From: Bradyrhizobium sp. SRS-191
GTDB taxonomy: Bacteria > Pseudomonadota > Alphaproteobacteria > Rhizobiales > Xanthobacteraceae
Assembly: GCF_024586915.1 (NCBI RefSeq)
Contig: NZ_JANBVS010000003.1
Span: 62,001 to 126,000, forward strand
DNA length: 64,000 nt
Reading direction: 5' to 3'
Part shown: in pieces, positions 26,419 to 35,505 of the stretch
Numbering within the stretch: the first letter of the stretch is position 1
Layout: each line of letters begins with the position of its first letter
Translations under genes and position numbers: made by a program
Notes under the pieces: model-generated
What the model saw: only the letters and a program-made list of their open reading frames with translations
Told to the model about the DNA's origin: nothing
Database searches by the model: none

Positions 26419-26517
26419 TCCCCAGCTTCTCACCGATCCCAAGCGGCAGGGCCTGACACAGCGTCGACCGGGGTGTAAAAGCACGGCCCCGGAGTTGAGT
26501 ATCTGCAGGGAACCCGC

Positions 26518-26769
26518 ATGGCGGACAACACCGTAGCCGACGTCAAGAAGCTGTCGTTCGAGCGCGCGATCGAGGAACTGGAATCGATCGTGAAGCGGCT
26601 CGAGGACGGCAAGGTGCCGCTCGAGGAGTCGGTGACCATCTACGAGCGCGGCGAGGCGCTGAAGCGGCGCTGCGAGGAGCTGCTGCGGCAGGCCGAGGCC
26701 CGGGTCGAGAAGATCACGACCGACGCCAGCGGCCGGGCCACGGGAACGGCGCCGCTCGACGTGCAGTAA
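26518..26769 (+). CDS. xseB: Exodeoxyribonuclease VII small subunit
   Basis: 83-residue small subunit of exonuclease VII, which with XseA degrades single-stranded DNA in the cytoplasm. The core LSFERAIEELESIVKRLEDG and the PLEESVTIYERGEALKRRCE helix match the family, and the length is normal. It lies 99 bases after the HDAC-like gene and upstream of dxs, as in other Rhizobiales. xseA is not in the window. Confidence 0.95.
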   Translation: MADNTVADVKKLSFERAIEELESIVKRLEDGKVPLEESVTIYERGEALKRRCEELLRQAEARVEKITTDASGRATGTAPLDVQ

Positions 26770-27894
26770 AGCCGCGCGGCGTCCTGAGATCCAGTCGCAG
26801 CTAGCGTGTCGAAAGTGCGCCGCTTCGGCGGGCTCGCGTCCGAAACGTCCGCTCGCCGGCAACAGCCGACAATTATTTTCGCGTTTGGCCGTCCGAGCGT
26901 CGCGCGCAGGATAGCCGCCTGCCGATCGAGCAAATCAGCCGAAAAACGGAGCAGTCATTCCCTGCCCATTCGCAGAGTGACAGTGGCGCGGATGCAAGGA
27001 CGTCCCCGACACAAGCGTCGCGCAGCCGAGCCTTCCATTAACGCTGTCTCTGGAAACAGGCTTAACGACGCATGTCGCGCGGCCAAGTGCCGGAGATCGG
27101 GAGGGATCAACGGCCGGGTCGCCTCGCAGACAATCATTCGAGCATGTCGGGCTCGTTCGGATTTGATCCGGTCACGGCTCGTGCATCCACCGCCGGTCGC
27201 TGTTCTATGGCGCCGGAGCGCTGCCGAGATCGATCTCCATCGTGGCGCGCGTTCGCCGCCGGTGCGTTGGCCTTCGTGTCCAGTTCGCCTACGAAACGCC
27301 GTACGCCGATGACTTCTTCATGATCGTGGACGGGCCGCCCGCCTGACGCGAACGCATGGCTCATCCCGCCGCAGCGCTCGCAAATCGTGACTGGGACGGG
27401 TTCTGCGGCGCGGGAAAAAGCCTGGACCAGGCTCGCATCTCCGGATAATTCCGGACGGACGCTTGCCGTCGATTTAAGCAGCGTCGTGGAACCCAAGGCG
27501 CGTCGCAGAGGTTGAGATCTGGCGCAACGGTACCGTTTGCGGGCTTGCCATCTGCCGCCGGGTTGGCTTTAAGACGGGCTTTGGTGTAAAGCTTCTCGCA
27601 AGTGCGGGTTTTTGGAAGTGTCCATTCTCACCAGGAGGATGGAAACAAGCGCTTGTAAAAGCTCGGGAAACTGACTTGGCTGAACGACTTGGCGATCTTG
27701 GGCGACTAACGAGGACGGCAAGGCCACCAAGAGTGACTTACATCACATAGATCGATCCAAAAGCCGGCTAGGGTCCGGTCTACGGCTTCGATCCGCGCGG
27801 ATGTGACCTTCAAGGCTCCAGGTTTCGCCGCCCGTTACGATGAACCTCTCAGACGTCGGCCCTTGAACCCGACCTGCAAAATTGGAATGTCACC
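26770..27894. other. 1.1-kb spacer between xseB and dxs
   Basis: No convincing gene. A minus-strand frame at 27134-27496 includes VTICERCGGMSHAF, a possible zinc-knuckle fragment, but the rest is Ala/Arg-rich and lacks a clear second CxxC pair, so I do not call it. The final 300 bases are less GC-rich, holding GTGA-N6-TCAC at 27733-27746, and probably contain the dxs promoter. For rhizobial xseB-dxs this spacer is longer than expected. Confidence 0.4.
27733..27746. promoter_or_regulatory. CRP-like dyad upstream of dxs
   Basis: GTGA-N6-TCAC with extended context AGTGACTTACATCACAT. It matches the half-sites of a CRP-family dyad exactly and lies about 150 bases before the dxs start. A CRP/FNR-family regulator is plausible, but none is encoded nearby. 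Confidence 0.3.
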
Positions 27895-29820
27895 GTGACC
27901 ACATTTAGTAAGACGCCGCTTCTCGACACCATCAAGACTCCGGAAGATCTGCGCCGGCTGAAGGTCGAGCAGGTCCGGCAGGTCGCCGACGAACTTCGCC
28001 AGGAGACCATCGACGCGGTCTCGGTGACCGGCGGCCACTTCGGCGCGGGGCTCGGCGTGGTCGAGCTGACCACGGCCATCCATTACGTGTTCGACACGCC
28101 GCGCGACCGTTTGATCTGGGACGTCGGCCACCAGGCCTACCCGCACAAGATCCTGACCGGGCGCCGCGACCGCATCCGCACGCTGCGCACCGGCGGCGGC
28201 CTCTCCGGCTTCACCAAGCGCGCCGAGAGCGACTACGATCCGTTTGGCGCCGCGCACTCCTCGACCTCGATCTCCGCCGGCCTCGGCATGGCGGTCGCTC
28301 GCGACCTGTCGGGCGGCAAGAACAACGTGATCGCCGTGATCGGCGACGGCGCGATGTCCGCCGGCATGGCCTATGAAGCCATGAACAATGCCGGTGCGAT
28401 GAACTCGCGCCTGATCGTCATTCTCAACGACAACGACATGTCGATCGCTCCGCCGGTCGGTGCGATGTCGGCCTATCTGTCGCGCCTCTACTCGGGCAAG
28501 ACCTACCGGACGCTGCGCGATGCCGCCAAGCAGCTCGGCCAGCATCTGCCGAAGGTGATCGCCAACCGCGCCAGCCGCGTCGAGGAATATTCCCGCGGCT
28601 TCATGATGGACGGCGGCACGCTGTTCGAGGAGCTCGGCTTCTACTATGTCGGCCCGATCGACGGTCATAACCTCGACCATCTGCTGCCGGTCCTGAAGAA
28701 CGTCCGCGACATGGAGACCGGCCCGATCCTGGTTCACGTCGTGACCCAGAAGGGCAAGGGCTACTCGCCGGCGGAAGCGGCGGCCGACAAGTATCACGCG
28801 GTGGCCAAGTTCGACATCGCCACCGGCACCCAGGCCAAGGCCAAGCCGAACGCGCCGGCCTATCAGAACGTGTTCGGCCAGAGCCTGGTCAAGGAAGCCG
28901 AGAAGGACGACAAGGTCGTCGGCATCACCGCCGCGATGCCCTCGGGCACCGGCATCGACATCTTCGCCAAGGCGTTCCCGAAGCGGACCTTCGACGTCGG
29001 CATCGCCGAGCAGCACGCGGTGACCTTCGCCGCCGGCCTTGCCAGCGAAGGCTACAAGCCGTTCTGCGCGATCTACTCGACCTTCCTGCAGCGCGGCTAC
29101 GACCAGATCGTCCATGACGTCGCGATCCAGTCACTCCCGGTGCGCTTCGCGATCGACCGCGCCGGCCTGGTCGGCGCCGACGGCGCCACCCATGCGGGCT
29201 CGTTCGACAATGCCTATCTCGGCTGCCTGCCGAACATGGTGATCATGGCCGCCTCCGACGAGGCCGAGCTGGTGCACATGGTGGCGACCCAGGTCGCGAT
29301 CGACGACAAGCCCAGCGCGGTACGCTACCCCCGCGGCGAAGGCCGCGGCGTCGAGATGCCTGAGGTCGGCGTGCCCCTGCCGATCGGCAAGGGCCGCATG
29401 ATCCGCCAGGGCAAGCAGATCGCCCTTCTCTCCTTCGGCACCCGTCTCGCCGAGTGCGAGAAGGCGGCCGATGAGCTCGCCGCGCACGGCCTGTCCGCCT
29501 CGATCGCCGACGCGCGCTTCATGAAGCCCCTCGACGAGGAGCTGGTGATGAAGCTCGCCCGCGAGCACGACATCCTGATCACGATCGAGGAAGGTTCGAT
29601 CGGCGGCTTCGGCTCGCATGTCATGCAGTTCCTGGCTGACCAGGGCATGCTCGACGGCGGCCTGAAGATGCGCTCGATGGTGCTGCCCGACGAGTTCCAG
29701 GACCACGACACGCCGGCGGCGATGTACGCCCGCGCCGGCCTCGACGCCAAGGGCATCGTCCGCAAGGTGTTCGAAGCGCTCGGCAAGGACTACGCGACCG
29801 AGGCCGTCAAGCTCGCCTGA
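27895..29820 (+). CDS. dxs: 1-deoxy-D-xylulose-5-phosphate synthase
   Basis: 641-residue thiamine-diphosphate enzyme that condenses pyruvate and glyceraldehyde-3-phosphate, the first step of the MEP isoprenoid pathway and source of DXP for thiamine and pyridoxal. [16 protein letters not shown] and [20 protein letters not shown] are the TPP and Mg sites, and [18 protein letters not shown] is the transketolase-type catalytic motif. The start appears to be GTG at 27895, giving [14 protein letters not shown] three-codon frame ATG-TCA-CCG-TGA begins 8 bases earlier and ends across this GTG, which may couple initiation. Full length for the family. Confidence 0.96.
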   Translation: MTTFSKTPLLDTIKTPEDLRRLKVEQVRQVADELRQETIDAVSVTGGHFGAGLGVVELTTAIHYVFDTPRDRLIWDVGHQAYPHKILTGRRDRIRTLRTGGGLSGFTKRAESDYDPFGAAHSSTSISAGLGMAVARDLSGGKNNVIAVIGDGAMSAGMAYEAMNNAGAMNSRLIVILNDNDMSIAPPVGAMSAYLSRLYSGKTYRTLRDAAKQLGQHLPKVIANRASRVEEYSRGFMMDGGTLFEELGFYYVGPIDGHNLDHLLPVLKNVRDMETGPILVHVVTQKGKGYSPAEAAADKYHAVAKFDIATGTQAKAKPNAPAYQNVFGQSLVKEAEKDDKVVGITAAMPSGTGIDIFAKAFPKRTFDVGIAEQHAVTFAAGLASEGYKPFCAIYSTFLQRGYDQIVHDVAIQSLPVRFAIDRAGLVGADGATHAGSFDNAYLGCLPNMVIMAASDEAELVHMVATQVAIDDKPSAVRYPRGEGRGVEMPEVGVPLPIGKGRMIRQGKQIALLSFGTRLAECEKAADELAAHGLSASIADARFMKPLDEELVMKLAREHDILITIEEGSIGGFGSHVMQFLADQGMLDGGLKMRSMVLPDEFQDHDTPAAMYARAGLDAKGIVRKVFEALGKDYATEAVKLA

Positions 29821-29851
29821 GGGCGCGCTGACTGCACGCGACTGGTGATCC

Positions 29852-30409
29852 ATGAAGATCTATCTGGCAGGTCCCGACGTGTTCCTGCCAGATGCCGTTG
29901 AGATCGGCCGGCGCAAGGTCGCGATCTGCGACCGCCACGGCCTGATCGGCCTCTACCCGCTCGACAACACCGTCGACCTCGCCTCCTCCGACGCCTCGCG
30001 CCAGATCTTCCATGGCAACGAGGCGATGATGGACGGCGCAGATGCCGTCATCGCCAATCTGACGCCGTTTCGCGGCCCCGGCGCCGATGCGGGCACCGTC
30101 TATGAGCTCGGCTACATGGCGGGATCAGGCAAGCTGTGCTTCGGCTATTGCAATGATCCGGCTGTGTATGCGGACCGCGTGCGGCGCCTCACGAGCGTGG
30201 CAGAACAGGACGGCCGGCTGGTCGATGCCGAGGGGCTGACGATCGAGGATTTCGGCCTGCCCGACAATCTGATGATGATCCACGCGCTCGAGCTGCACGG
30301 CGCCCCGCTGGTGCTGCCCCGTGAGCGGCCGGCGGATGTCTGGCATGACTTATCCGCGTTCGAGATGTGCGTGAGGCTGGCGGCGCAGCGACTGGGCGCG
30401 GAATCGTAG
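29852..30409 (+). CDS. Nucleoside 2-deoxyribosyltransferase family protein
   Basis: 185 residues. MKIYLAGPDVF is the N-terminal nucleoside-binding strand, and DAVIANLTPFRGPGADAGTVYELGYM contains the catalytic glutamate in the usual place. The family swaps or hydrolyses the N-glycosidic bond of deoxynucleosides in salvage, or cleans up modified nucleotides. It lies 31 bases after dxs and may be cotranscribed. Its TAG stop lies inside the terminal inverted repeat of the element that starts at 30406, so the natural C-terminus may have been altered by insertion. Confidence 0.85.
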   Translation: MKIYLAGPDVFLPDAVEIGRRKVAICDRHGLIGLYPLDNTVDLASSDASRQIFHGNEAMMDGADAVIANLTPFRGPGADAGTVYELGYMAGSGKLCFGYCNDPAVYADRVRRLTSVAEQDGRLVDAEGLTIEDFGLPDNLMMIHALELHGAPLVLPRERPADVWHDLSAFEMCVRLAAQRLGAES

Positions 30410-30543
30410 GGTGGGCAAAGCGGCGCCGAAGGCGACGCGTGCCCACCGTCCATCCTCGCCCGCGATCGAGATGGTGGGCACGGCGCGTCAATTGCGATAC
30501 GAGCGTGGGGTAAGACCGGTGCACGCGCCTTTGCCCACCCTAC
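30406..30543. mobile_element. MITE-like element, 138 bp with 15-bp perfect terminal inverted repeats
   Basis: GTAGGGTGGGCAAAG at 30406-30420 is repeated in inverse as CTTTGCCCACCCTAC at 30529-30543. Between them are further GTGGGCA/TGCCCAC dyads (30443-30449 and 30474-30480). There is no reading frame. Size and perfect ends fit a miniature inverted-repeat element. No transposase is encoded here. The left end supplies the stop codon of the upstream gene. A target duplication is not evident beyond a few bases. Confidence 0.65.
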
Positions 30544-30583
30544 AATTCTCGCATCACGCAGACTGCTCGCCACACCCTCCGCT

Positions 30584-30734
30584 GTCGTCCCTGCGAACGC
30601 AGGGACCCATAACCACAGGACGTCGTATTGGGCAGACGCGTAGTTGCCACCTTCCTCCAAACGACCTCCTGTGGTTATGGGTCCCGGGTCGGCGCTCCAA
30701 CGCGCGTTGCGCGTTGGAGCTTGCCCGGGACGAC
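30584..30734. repeat. Dispersed palindromic repeat, family A copy 2
   Basis: The left arm is GTCGTCCCTGCGAACGCAGG with GACCCATAACCACA, and the right arm is GTGGTTATGGGTCCCGGGTC with a terminal CCCGGGACGAC. An internal perfect dyad CTCCAACGCGC/GCGCGTTGGAG lies at about 30693-30720. It directly follows the MITE-like element and precedes tlyA. Confidence 0.85.
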
Positions 30735-30784
30735 ACCGAATTTTTGAATGCGACCTCCACAACTCATGACAACTCATCACCCCC

Positions 30785-31522
30785 ATGCCCCCTGCCCGCA
30801 AACGCGCTGATCTCCTGCTGGTCGAACGCGGCCTGTTCGAGAGCCGGGCGCGGGCGCAGGCGGCGATCGAGGCGGGCCTCGTGTTCGCCAATGACAAGCA
30901 GGTGGCCAAGGCGTCCGAGACCGTTCCCGTCGATGCCGTGGTGCAGGCCGAGCCGGCGCATCCCTGGGTGTCGCGCGGCGGGGTCAAGCTCGCCGCGGCG
31001 CTGGAGCATTACGGCATCGACGTCGAGGATCATGTCTGCCTCGATGTCGGCGCCTCCACCGGCGGCTTCACCGAGGTGCTGCTGGCCAACGGCGCGGCGG
31101 TCGTGTTCGCGATCGATGTCGGCCGTGACCAGCTGCATCCGTCGCTGCGCAACCATCCGAAGATCATCTCGATGGAGCAGACCGACATCCGCAGCTACGA
31201 AGGCAAGCGGCTGCCGCAGCGGCCGGACGTGGTCGTGATCGATTGCAGCTTCATCTCGCTGAAGGCCGTCCTGCCGGTGGCGCTGACCTTGGCGGCCTCG
31301 CCGATGAGCCTGCTGGCGCTGATCAAGCCGCAATTCGAAGCCAAGGGCGCGCACGGCAAGGGCGGCATCATCAAGGATGCGAGCGTGCATCAAGCCGTGT
31401 GCGACGACATCGCCGCCTTCGCAGCGTCGCTCGGCTGCAGCGACATCGAGATCTTCCCATCATCGATCAAGGGCGGCGACGGCAACGCCGAATTCTTCCT
31501 GGGAGCGCGCCGCCATGGTTGA
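30785..31522 (+). CDS. tlyA: TlyA family rRNA 2'-O-methyltransferase
   Basis: 245 residues. The N-terminal S4 RNA-binding domain (about 5-65, [20 protein letters not shown]) is followed by an FtsJ/RrmJ-like SAM methyltransferase domain with [14 protein letters not shown] near residue 86 and LIKPQFE near 180. TlyA proteins methylate 16S and 23S rRNA cytidines; the hemolysin name is historical. The gene overlaps the next methyltransferase by 8 bases, so the two are coupled. Location downstream of dxs is common in Rhizobiales. Confidence 0.92.
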   Translation: MPPARKRADLLLVERGLFESRARAQAAIEAGLVFANDKQVAKASETVPVDAVVQAEPAHPWVSRGGVKLAAALEHYGIDVEDHVCLDVGASTGGFTEVLLANGAAVVFAIDVGRDQLHPSLRNHPKIISMEQTDIRSYEGKRLPQRPDVVVIDCSFISLKAVLPVALTLAASPMSLLALIKPQFEAKGAHGKGGIIKDASVHQAVCDDIAAFAASLGCSDIEIFPSSIKGGDGNAEFFLGARRHG

Positions 31523-32750
31523 ACGTCTCCTCATCGACCATGTCGGCCATCGCGGCGACGGCGTGTCGCTGTCATCGGGCGAGGCGCTGTACGTGCCCTA
31601 TACGCTCGCCGGCGAGACCGTCGAGACAGCTGCCATTCCCGGCCATCCCGACCGTCGCAAGCTGCTCGCCGTGGACACGCCGAGCGCGGAGCGCATCGCG
31701 CCGTTCTGCGCGCATTTCGGTGTCTGCGGCGGCTGCGCCATCCAGCACTGGTCGCCGGAGCGCTATCAGCAATGGAAGCGCAACATCGTCGTCGAGACGC
31801 TGCGCGCCGCCAAGGTGGATTGCGATGTGGCTGACCTGATCGATGCCCATGGCGCCGGCCGGCGCCGCGCCACCTTTCACGCGCGCATGGGCACGCATGA
31901 CATTCTCCGGGTCGGCTTCTCCGCCGCCAACAGCCACGAGATCGTCCCGATCGACCGTTGCCCGATCCTCGATCCCGCGCTGGACGGCGCGCTCGAGGCC
32001 GCATGGGCGCTGGCGGAGGCGCTGAAGCCGACCGGCAAGCCGCTGGACATCCAGGCGACCGCGACCAGCAACGGCCTCGATATCGACATCCGCGGCTCCG
32101 GCCCGCTGCCGCCGCCGCGCATCGCAGCACTCTCGCTCGTCGCGGAGAAACACCGCCTGGCACGGCTGACGCGCCATGGCGAGCTGGTGCTGATGCGCAA
32201 TCCGCCTGTCGTCACCATGGGCACCGCCCAGGTGACCTTGCCGCCGGGCTCATTCCTTCAAGCGACGGTGCAAGGCGAGGAGACGCTGGCGCAGCTGGTG
32301 CTGGAGCGCGTCGGCAAGGCGAAGCACGTCGCCGACCTGTTCTGCGGCGTCGGCCCGTTCGCATTGCGGCTCGCATCGCGCGGGCGCGTCATCGCGATGG
32401 ACAATGACGCCGGCTCAATCGCAGCGCTGCAGAAGGCCGCGGGTACGCCCGGCCTCAAGCCGATCAAGGCCGAAGCCCGCGACCTGTTCCGCCGCCCGCT
32501 GATGCCGCCCGAATTGCGCGACCTCGACGCCGTCGTGTTCGATCCCCCGCGCCAGGGCGCGCAGGCGCAAGCCAAGCAGCTCGCCGCCAGCAAGGTGCCG
32601 GTGATCGTCGCGGTGTCCTGCAACGTGACCACGTTCGCACGGGACGTGCGCATGCTGATCGACGGCGGCTACAAGCTCGAGACCGTGGTGCCGGTCGATC
32701 AATTCCGACATACGCCGCATGTCGAGCTGGTAGCGAAGCTGGTGCGGTGA
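31515..32750 (+). CDS. TrmA/RlmD-type 23S rRNA or tRNA (uracil-C5) methyltransferase
   Basis: 411-residue SAM-dependent RNA uracil-5-methyltransferase. A TRAM-like N-terminal region is followed by the iron-sulfur cysteines Cys65, Cys71 and Cys74 ([10 protein letters not shown]) and a fourth in DRCPIL near residue 152. [14 protein letters not shown] is the SAM motif, FDPPRQGA the motif IV loop, and [12 protein letters not shown] holds the catalytic cysteine. The ATG at 31515 is within the tlyA 3' end; an upstream open frame is not needed. RlmC/RlmD/TrmA assignment is uncertain. Confidence 0.9.
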   Translation: MVERLLIDHVGHRGDGVSLSSGEALYVPYTLAGETVETAAIPGHPDRRKLLAVDTPSAERIAPFCAHFGVCGGCAIQHWSPERYQQWKRNIVVETLRAAKVDCDVADLIDAHGAGRRRATFHARMGTHDILRVGFSAANSHEIVPIDRCPILDPALDGALEAAWALAEALKPTGKPLDIQATATSNGLDIDIRGSGPLPPPRIAALSLVAEKHRLARLTRHGELVLMRNPPVVTMGTAQVTLPPGSFLQATVQGEETLAQLVLERVGKAKHVADLFCGVGPFALRLASRGRVIAMDNDAGSIAALQKAAGTPGLKPIKAEARDLFRRPLMPPELRDLDAVVFDPPRQGAQAQAKQLAASKVPVIVAVSCNVTTFARDVRMLIDGGYKLETVVPVDQFRHTPHVELVAKLVR

Positions 32751-32877
32751 GGCGGAGTTGGATGAGTTGAGTAGCGGAGCTGTCCCGTCACGAACGCTGC
32801 GTGGTGATAGCTCGTATCACACCGGCAGTGACAAGCCCGATCTTCGGGAGCACCTCGCGCGCCGCGCGGTCGGTGCA

Positions 32878-33054
32878 ACCTCTCCCCGCACTTTGCGGGG
32901 AGAGGTCGGATTGCGCAGCAATCCGGGTGAGGGGCATGGCACATAAGAAGCCAGATCAAAACTCCATCGGACTCATACGTCGGCGTCCAATAGTTGGACC
33001 ACCCGCGCCGCTGCCCCTCACCCCAACCCTCTCCCCGTGAAGAACGGGGAGAGG
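32878..33054. repeat. Multi-hairpin dispersed repeat
   Basis: Nested pairing: ACCTCTCCCCGCA/TGCGGGGAGAGGT (32878-32906, 13-bp stem, 3-base loop), GGATTGC/GCAATCC (32908-32924), and CCTCTCCCCGT/ACGGGGAGAGG near 33029-33054. GGGTGAGGGGCA (32925-32936) pairs over 12 bases with TGCCCCTCACCC (33012-33023). No gene lies in 32751-33084. It may also stop transcription between convergent genes. Confidence 0.8.
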
Positions 33055-33084
33055 GAGCGCAGCGTGCTCGTGGCTCAGCCCCCT

Positions 33085-33657
33085 CTATCTCACCACACTC
33101 ACCTTCACCGGCGCGACGCCGGTGTTGATCATGCCGAGCGCCTGCGCGGCCGAGTAGGACACGTCGACCACCCGCCCCTGCACGAACGGGCCGCGATCGT
33201 TGACGCGCACCACCACCGAGCGGCCGGTCTTGACGTTGGTGACCTGCAGACGCGTGCCGAACGGCAGGCTGCGATGCGCCGCGGTCAACTCGGAGGGATC
33301 GAAGCGCTCGCCGCTCGCGGTCTTGCGGCCTTCGGAATAGTAGCTGGCGAGGCCTGACGACGCAGAATGCGCTGGCGGTGGAGTAGGTTCGACATGCCGC
33401 ACGCGGACCACCGAGTCCCGCGCGGTCTCCGTGCGCTGAACCGCGGGCGTGAATTCGACAGCGGCCTGCTTCGTCGGCGCCGTGAGACGCGCCTGCCGAA
33501 CCGCCGATGACTGCGCGCAAGCGGCCAGCGAGGCCGCGGCCGCACACACCAGCGCGCCCCTCAGGAGCTGCCGGGCCATTGCAGCCGTGCTGCCCTGCCC
33601 CAACGAAAGACGTGTGTCGCGCTGTTCGGGACGTTCTGTCCGGTCGATGATACGCAT
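33085..33657 (-). CDS. Septal-ring lytic transglycosylase RlpA-like lipoprotein
   Basis: 190 residues. LAAC (about residue 47) is a lipobox, so the protein is probably anchored in a membrane. The C-terminal half (about 100-185) is a double-psi beta-barrel: GLASYYSEGRKTASGERFDP, LTAAHRSLPFGT and NDRGPFVQGRVVDVSYSAAQ match RlpA, which cuts naked glycan strands. The SPOR domain of E. coli RlpA is absent. Start 33657 is favoured by an upstream GGAGG, but leaves a long leader; the ATG at 33579 would give a conventional lipoprotein signal. Confidence 0.85.
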   Translation of the reverse strand: MRIIDRTERPEQRDTRLSLGQGSTAAMARQLLRGALVCAAAASLAACAQSSAVRQARLTAPTKQAAVEFTPAVQRTETARDSVVRVRHVEPTPPPAHSASSGLASYYSEGRKTASGERFDPSELTAAHRSLPFGTRLQVTNVKTGRSVVVRVNDRGPFVQGRVVDVSYSAAQALGMINTGVAPVKVSVVR

Positions 33658-33909
33658 GTTCTGTGCGCCTCCGCCTCAACCGCTTCATGGTCGCGGCCTA
33701 ATCGCGGCGGCACGGTGGCAAAGCGAATTCCGGTGCGTTGCAACTCCTGGTTTTTGGCTCACCTGTTGCGCAATAGTCACAGATCAGTCTGCGCTGGCGG
33801 CACTCGGGTGTTGTCCACACAAGACCCCGTCACACGTGGCACTGGTGAATGCGGACGGCAGCATTTGCCGTCCGCCTTGCCTCTTCGCGAGGCTTACGAT
33901 GGACCCGGC

Positions 33910-34449
33910 TTATTTGGCAGGCGGAGCTGCCGGCGCGTCGCCTCCGAGCTCCTTCTTGAAGGTCTCGAAATCGACCTGCAGGCCGTGGAACATCGTGCTC
34001 CAGTGCCGGGCCACCGCGGCGATCGCGACAGCCTCCCCGATCTCCTCCTGCGTGGCGCCGGCCCGCTTCGCGCTCTCCGTATCTTCCCAGATGCAGTGCT
34101 GACAGGGGATCTGGGCGGAGACGGCCAGCGAGATCAACGCCTTCACCTTTGGCGGCAGGACGGTTGCGTTCGAAAATTGGAGCGCCTTCACCTCGGCCCA
34201 GGCGCCCGGCAACGCGGCTTTCGGAACGCGGCGAAGAAAGTCAGGCATCTTGCCAAGGGTCTGTTCGACGTCCTTGTAAGTGGGATCGACCTTCTCTGCG
34301 CTACCGGCCACGGTGAGGCCCGATGACAACAGCACCGCATAGACGATGGCCGAAGCGGCGGCGCGTTTGAAAATGCGGTGCGAGCGGCATGAGCTGAGTA
34401 CGCTGCGGTGCGCGCTGGATATGAACTCATAGACTGCAACGTTGAACAT
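33910..34449 (-). CDS. Secreted carboxymuconolactone decarboxylase/AhpD-like protein
   Basis: 179 residues. A hydrophobic segment (about 29-49) ending before SAEK suggests export or membrane anchoring, unusual for this family. The AhpD-like core has Cys116 and Cys119 (PCQHC), the redox pair that resolves peroxides or disulfides. The histidine normally four residues after the second Cys is Asp123 here. GAGGAGA precedes the ATG. It follows the ECF sigma gene at 34533; CMD-family genes are classic targets of ECF sigma factors with SnoaL-like tails (ECF41), and a shared motif upstream supports this. Confidence 0.85.
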   Translation of the reverse strand: MFNVAVYEFISSAHRSVLSSCRSHRIFKRAAASAIVYAVLLSSGLTVAGSAEKVDPTYKDVEQTLGKMPDFLRRVPKAALPGAWAEVKALQFSNATVLPPKVKALISLAVSAQIPCQHCIWEDTESAKRAGATQEEIGEAVAIAAVARHWSTMFHGLQVDFETFKKELGGDAPAAPPAK

Positions 34450-34519
34450 ATTCTCTCCTCGATGGTATCAGTTGTGCCCGCCAATTGATGGTCGTGCGCT
34501 GTAAGGAGAGGTGGGCGCG

Positions 34520-34535
34520 AGAGAAAGTTCGATCA
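34520..34535 (-). promoter_or_regulatory. Candidate ECF promoter element upstream of the CMD gene
   Basis: ATCGAACTTTCTC on the minus strand, starting at the sigma gene's stop codon. The core TCGAACTTT-N-TC also occurs upstream of the sigma gene (35506-35520). In both, 16 bases after GAACTTT comes a TC-rich hexamer (TCCTTA and TCTATC). This fits a -35/-10 pair used by the adjacent sigma factor, which would then control itself and the CMD gene. Confidence 0.45.
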
Positions 34536-35483
34536 GTCGTCGTCGATTCTGGGCGAGCGCGGCGACAGATGGATATGCAGGCGCTTGGCTCGGCCGGATC
34601 GGCGGAAAATCACGAACGCGAATCCCGGCGGGCAATGGAACGGATCCTCCGGCGGATTGAAAAACCGTCCTTCGATCACGCTGATGTTGCCGGCGCCGAA
34701 GATGCGCTGCGGTTCGATGAGAACGCCGGCTTCCTGATCCTCGCGGATTTCCTGGGCGAGGAACGAGCGCCCGAACACCGGGCTGCCGCCGCGGACGAGG
34801 TGGAGATCCTCCGCGAAATGGCCGAGATGGCGGTCGCCTTCTCCCGGGCGGCTGAGATTGCGAAAGACCTCGTCGTAGTACCTGTGGTGCTGTCGTGACT
34901 GCGAGGCGGCGTCGGAATCGACACCGCCTGCCGTTGCCAGCAGCATTTCGGCCAATTTGCGCTTGGCTTCGGACAGCCGGCTGCGGACGGTCCCGACCGG
35001 AACCGCCAGGATGGCGGCCAGTTCCTCATACGACTGATAGCTGCCGAAATAGCGCAGCACGGCTGTGACCTGTTGCGATTCAGGAAGCTTGCCCAGAGCG
35101 TTCCAGACCCATTCGCGCAGCGCGACCTTCTCGAGCCGCTCCTCGATGCTCGGCCCGTCGTCGGGACGATCAGGCACCTCGGCGGCGAGCACCTCGCGCC
35201 GTCTTCGGCGGAGCTGCTGCAGGCAGCAGCGGTGCAGCACGCTCAGGAGCCAGCCGACGACGGCCTGAGGTTCCTTGAGATCCCCGATATGCCTCAGCGC
35301 GATGAGAAACGTATCGTGGACGGCATCCTCGGCCTGCGGACCGTAGCCGAGCACGCCGAGTGCCGCAGCGTACAACCGTGCGCGATGGCGTTCCAACAGC
35401 ACCCCAAGGCAGGCACAATCGCCGCCACGCGCCGCAACGGCCAGTTCGGCATCGCTCGGCCGGATATCAGCTTGATGTTTCAT
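34533..35483 (-). CDS. ECF sigma factor with SnoaL/NTF2-like C-terminal extension
   Basis: 316 residues, against about 170-200 for a plain ECF sigma factor. Sigma region 2 is at about 10-85 (AEDAVHDTFLIALRHI) and region 4 at about 125-185 (SYEELAAILAVPVGTVRSRLSEA). Residues about 195-316 form an extra domain of NTF2/SnoaL-like appearance. In ECF41-type factors such a tail replaces a separate anti-sigma factor, and the target is a neighbouring CMD-family gene, exactly the layout here. The classical ECF41 signatures (WLPEP, DGGGR) are not obvious, so this may be a related group. No anti-sigma gene is adjacent. The start has no clear ribosome-binding site. Confidence 0.85.
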   Translation of the reverse strand: MKHQADIRPSDAELAVAARGGDCACLGVLLERHRARLYAAALGVLGYGPQAEDAVHDTFLIALRHIGDLKEPQAVVGWLLSVLHRCCLQQLRRRRREVLAAEVPDRPDDGPSIEERLEKVALREWVWNALGKLPESQQVTAVLRYFGSYQSYEELAAILAVPVGTVRSRLSEAKRKLAEMLLATAGGVDSDAASQSRQHHRYYDEVFRNLSRPGEGDRHLGHFAEDLHLVRGGSPVFGRSFLAQEIREDQEAGVLIEPQRIFGAGNISVIEGRFFNPPEDPFHCPPGFAFVIFRRSGRAKRLHIHLSPRSPRIDDD

Positions 35484-35505
35484 GGGGCGATAGATGCGCC
35501 GGCAG

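Noticed and set aside
26806..27312. Plus-strand frame of 168 codons after xseB
   Set aside because: Arg/Ser-rich composition typical of a chance frame in GC-rich DNA, with no motif and no ribosome-binding site.
27134..27496. Minus-strand frame with a single CERCGG motif
   Set aside because: The cysteine pair is isolated, the rest is low complexity, and no good start or partner motif is present. It might be a decayed zinc-finger gene, but the support is too weak.
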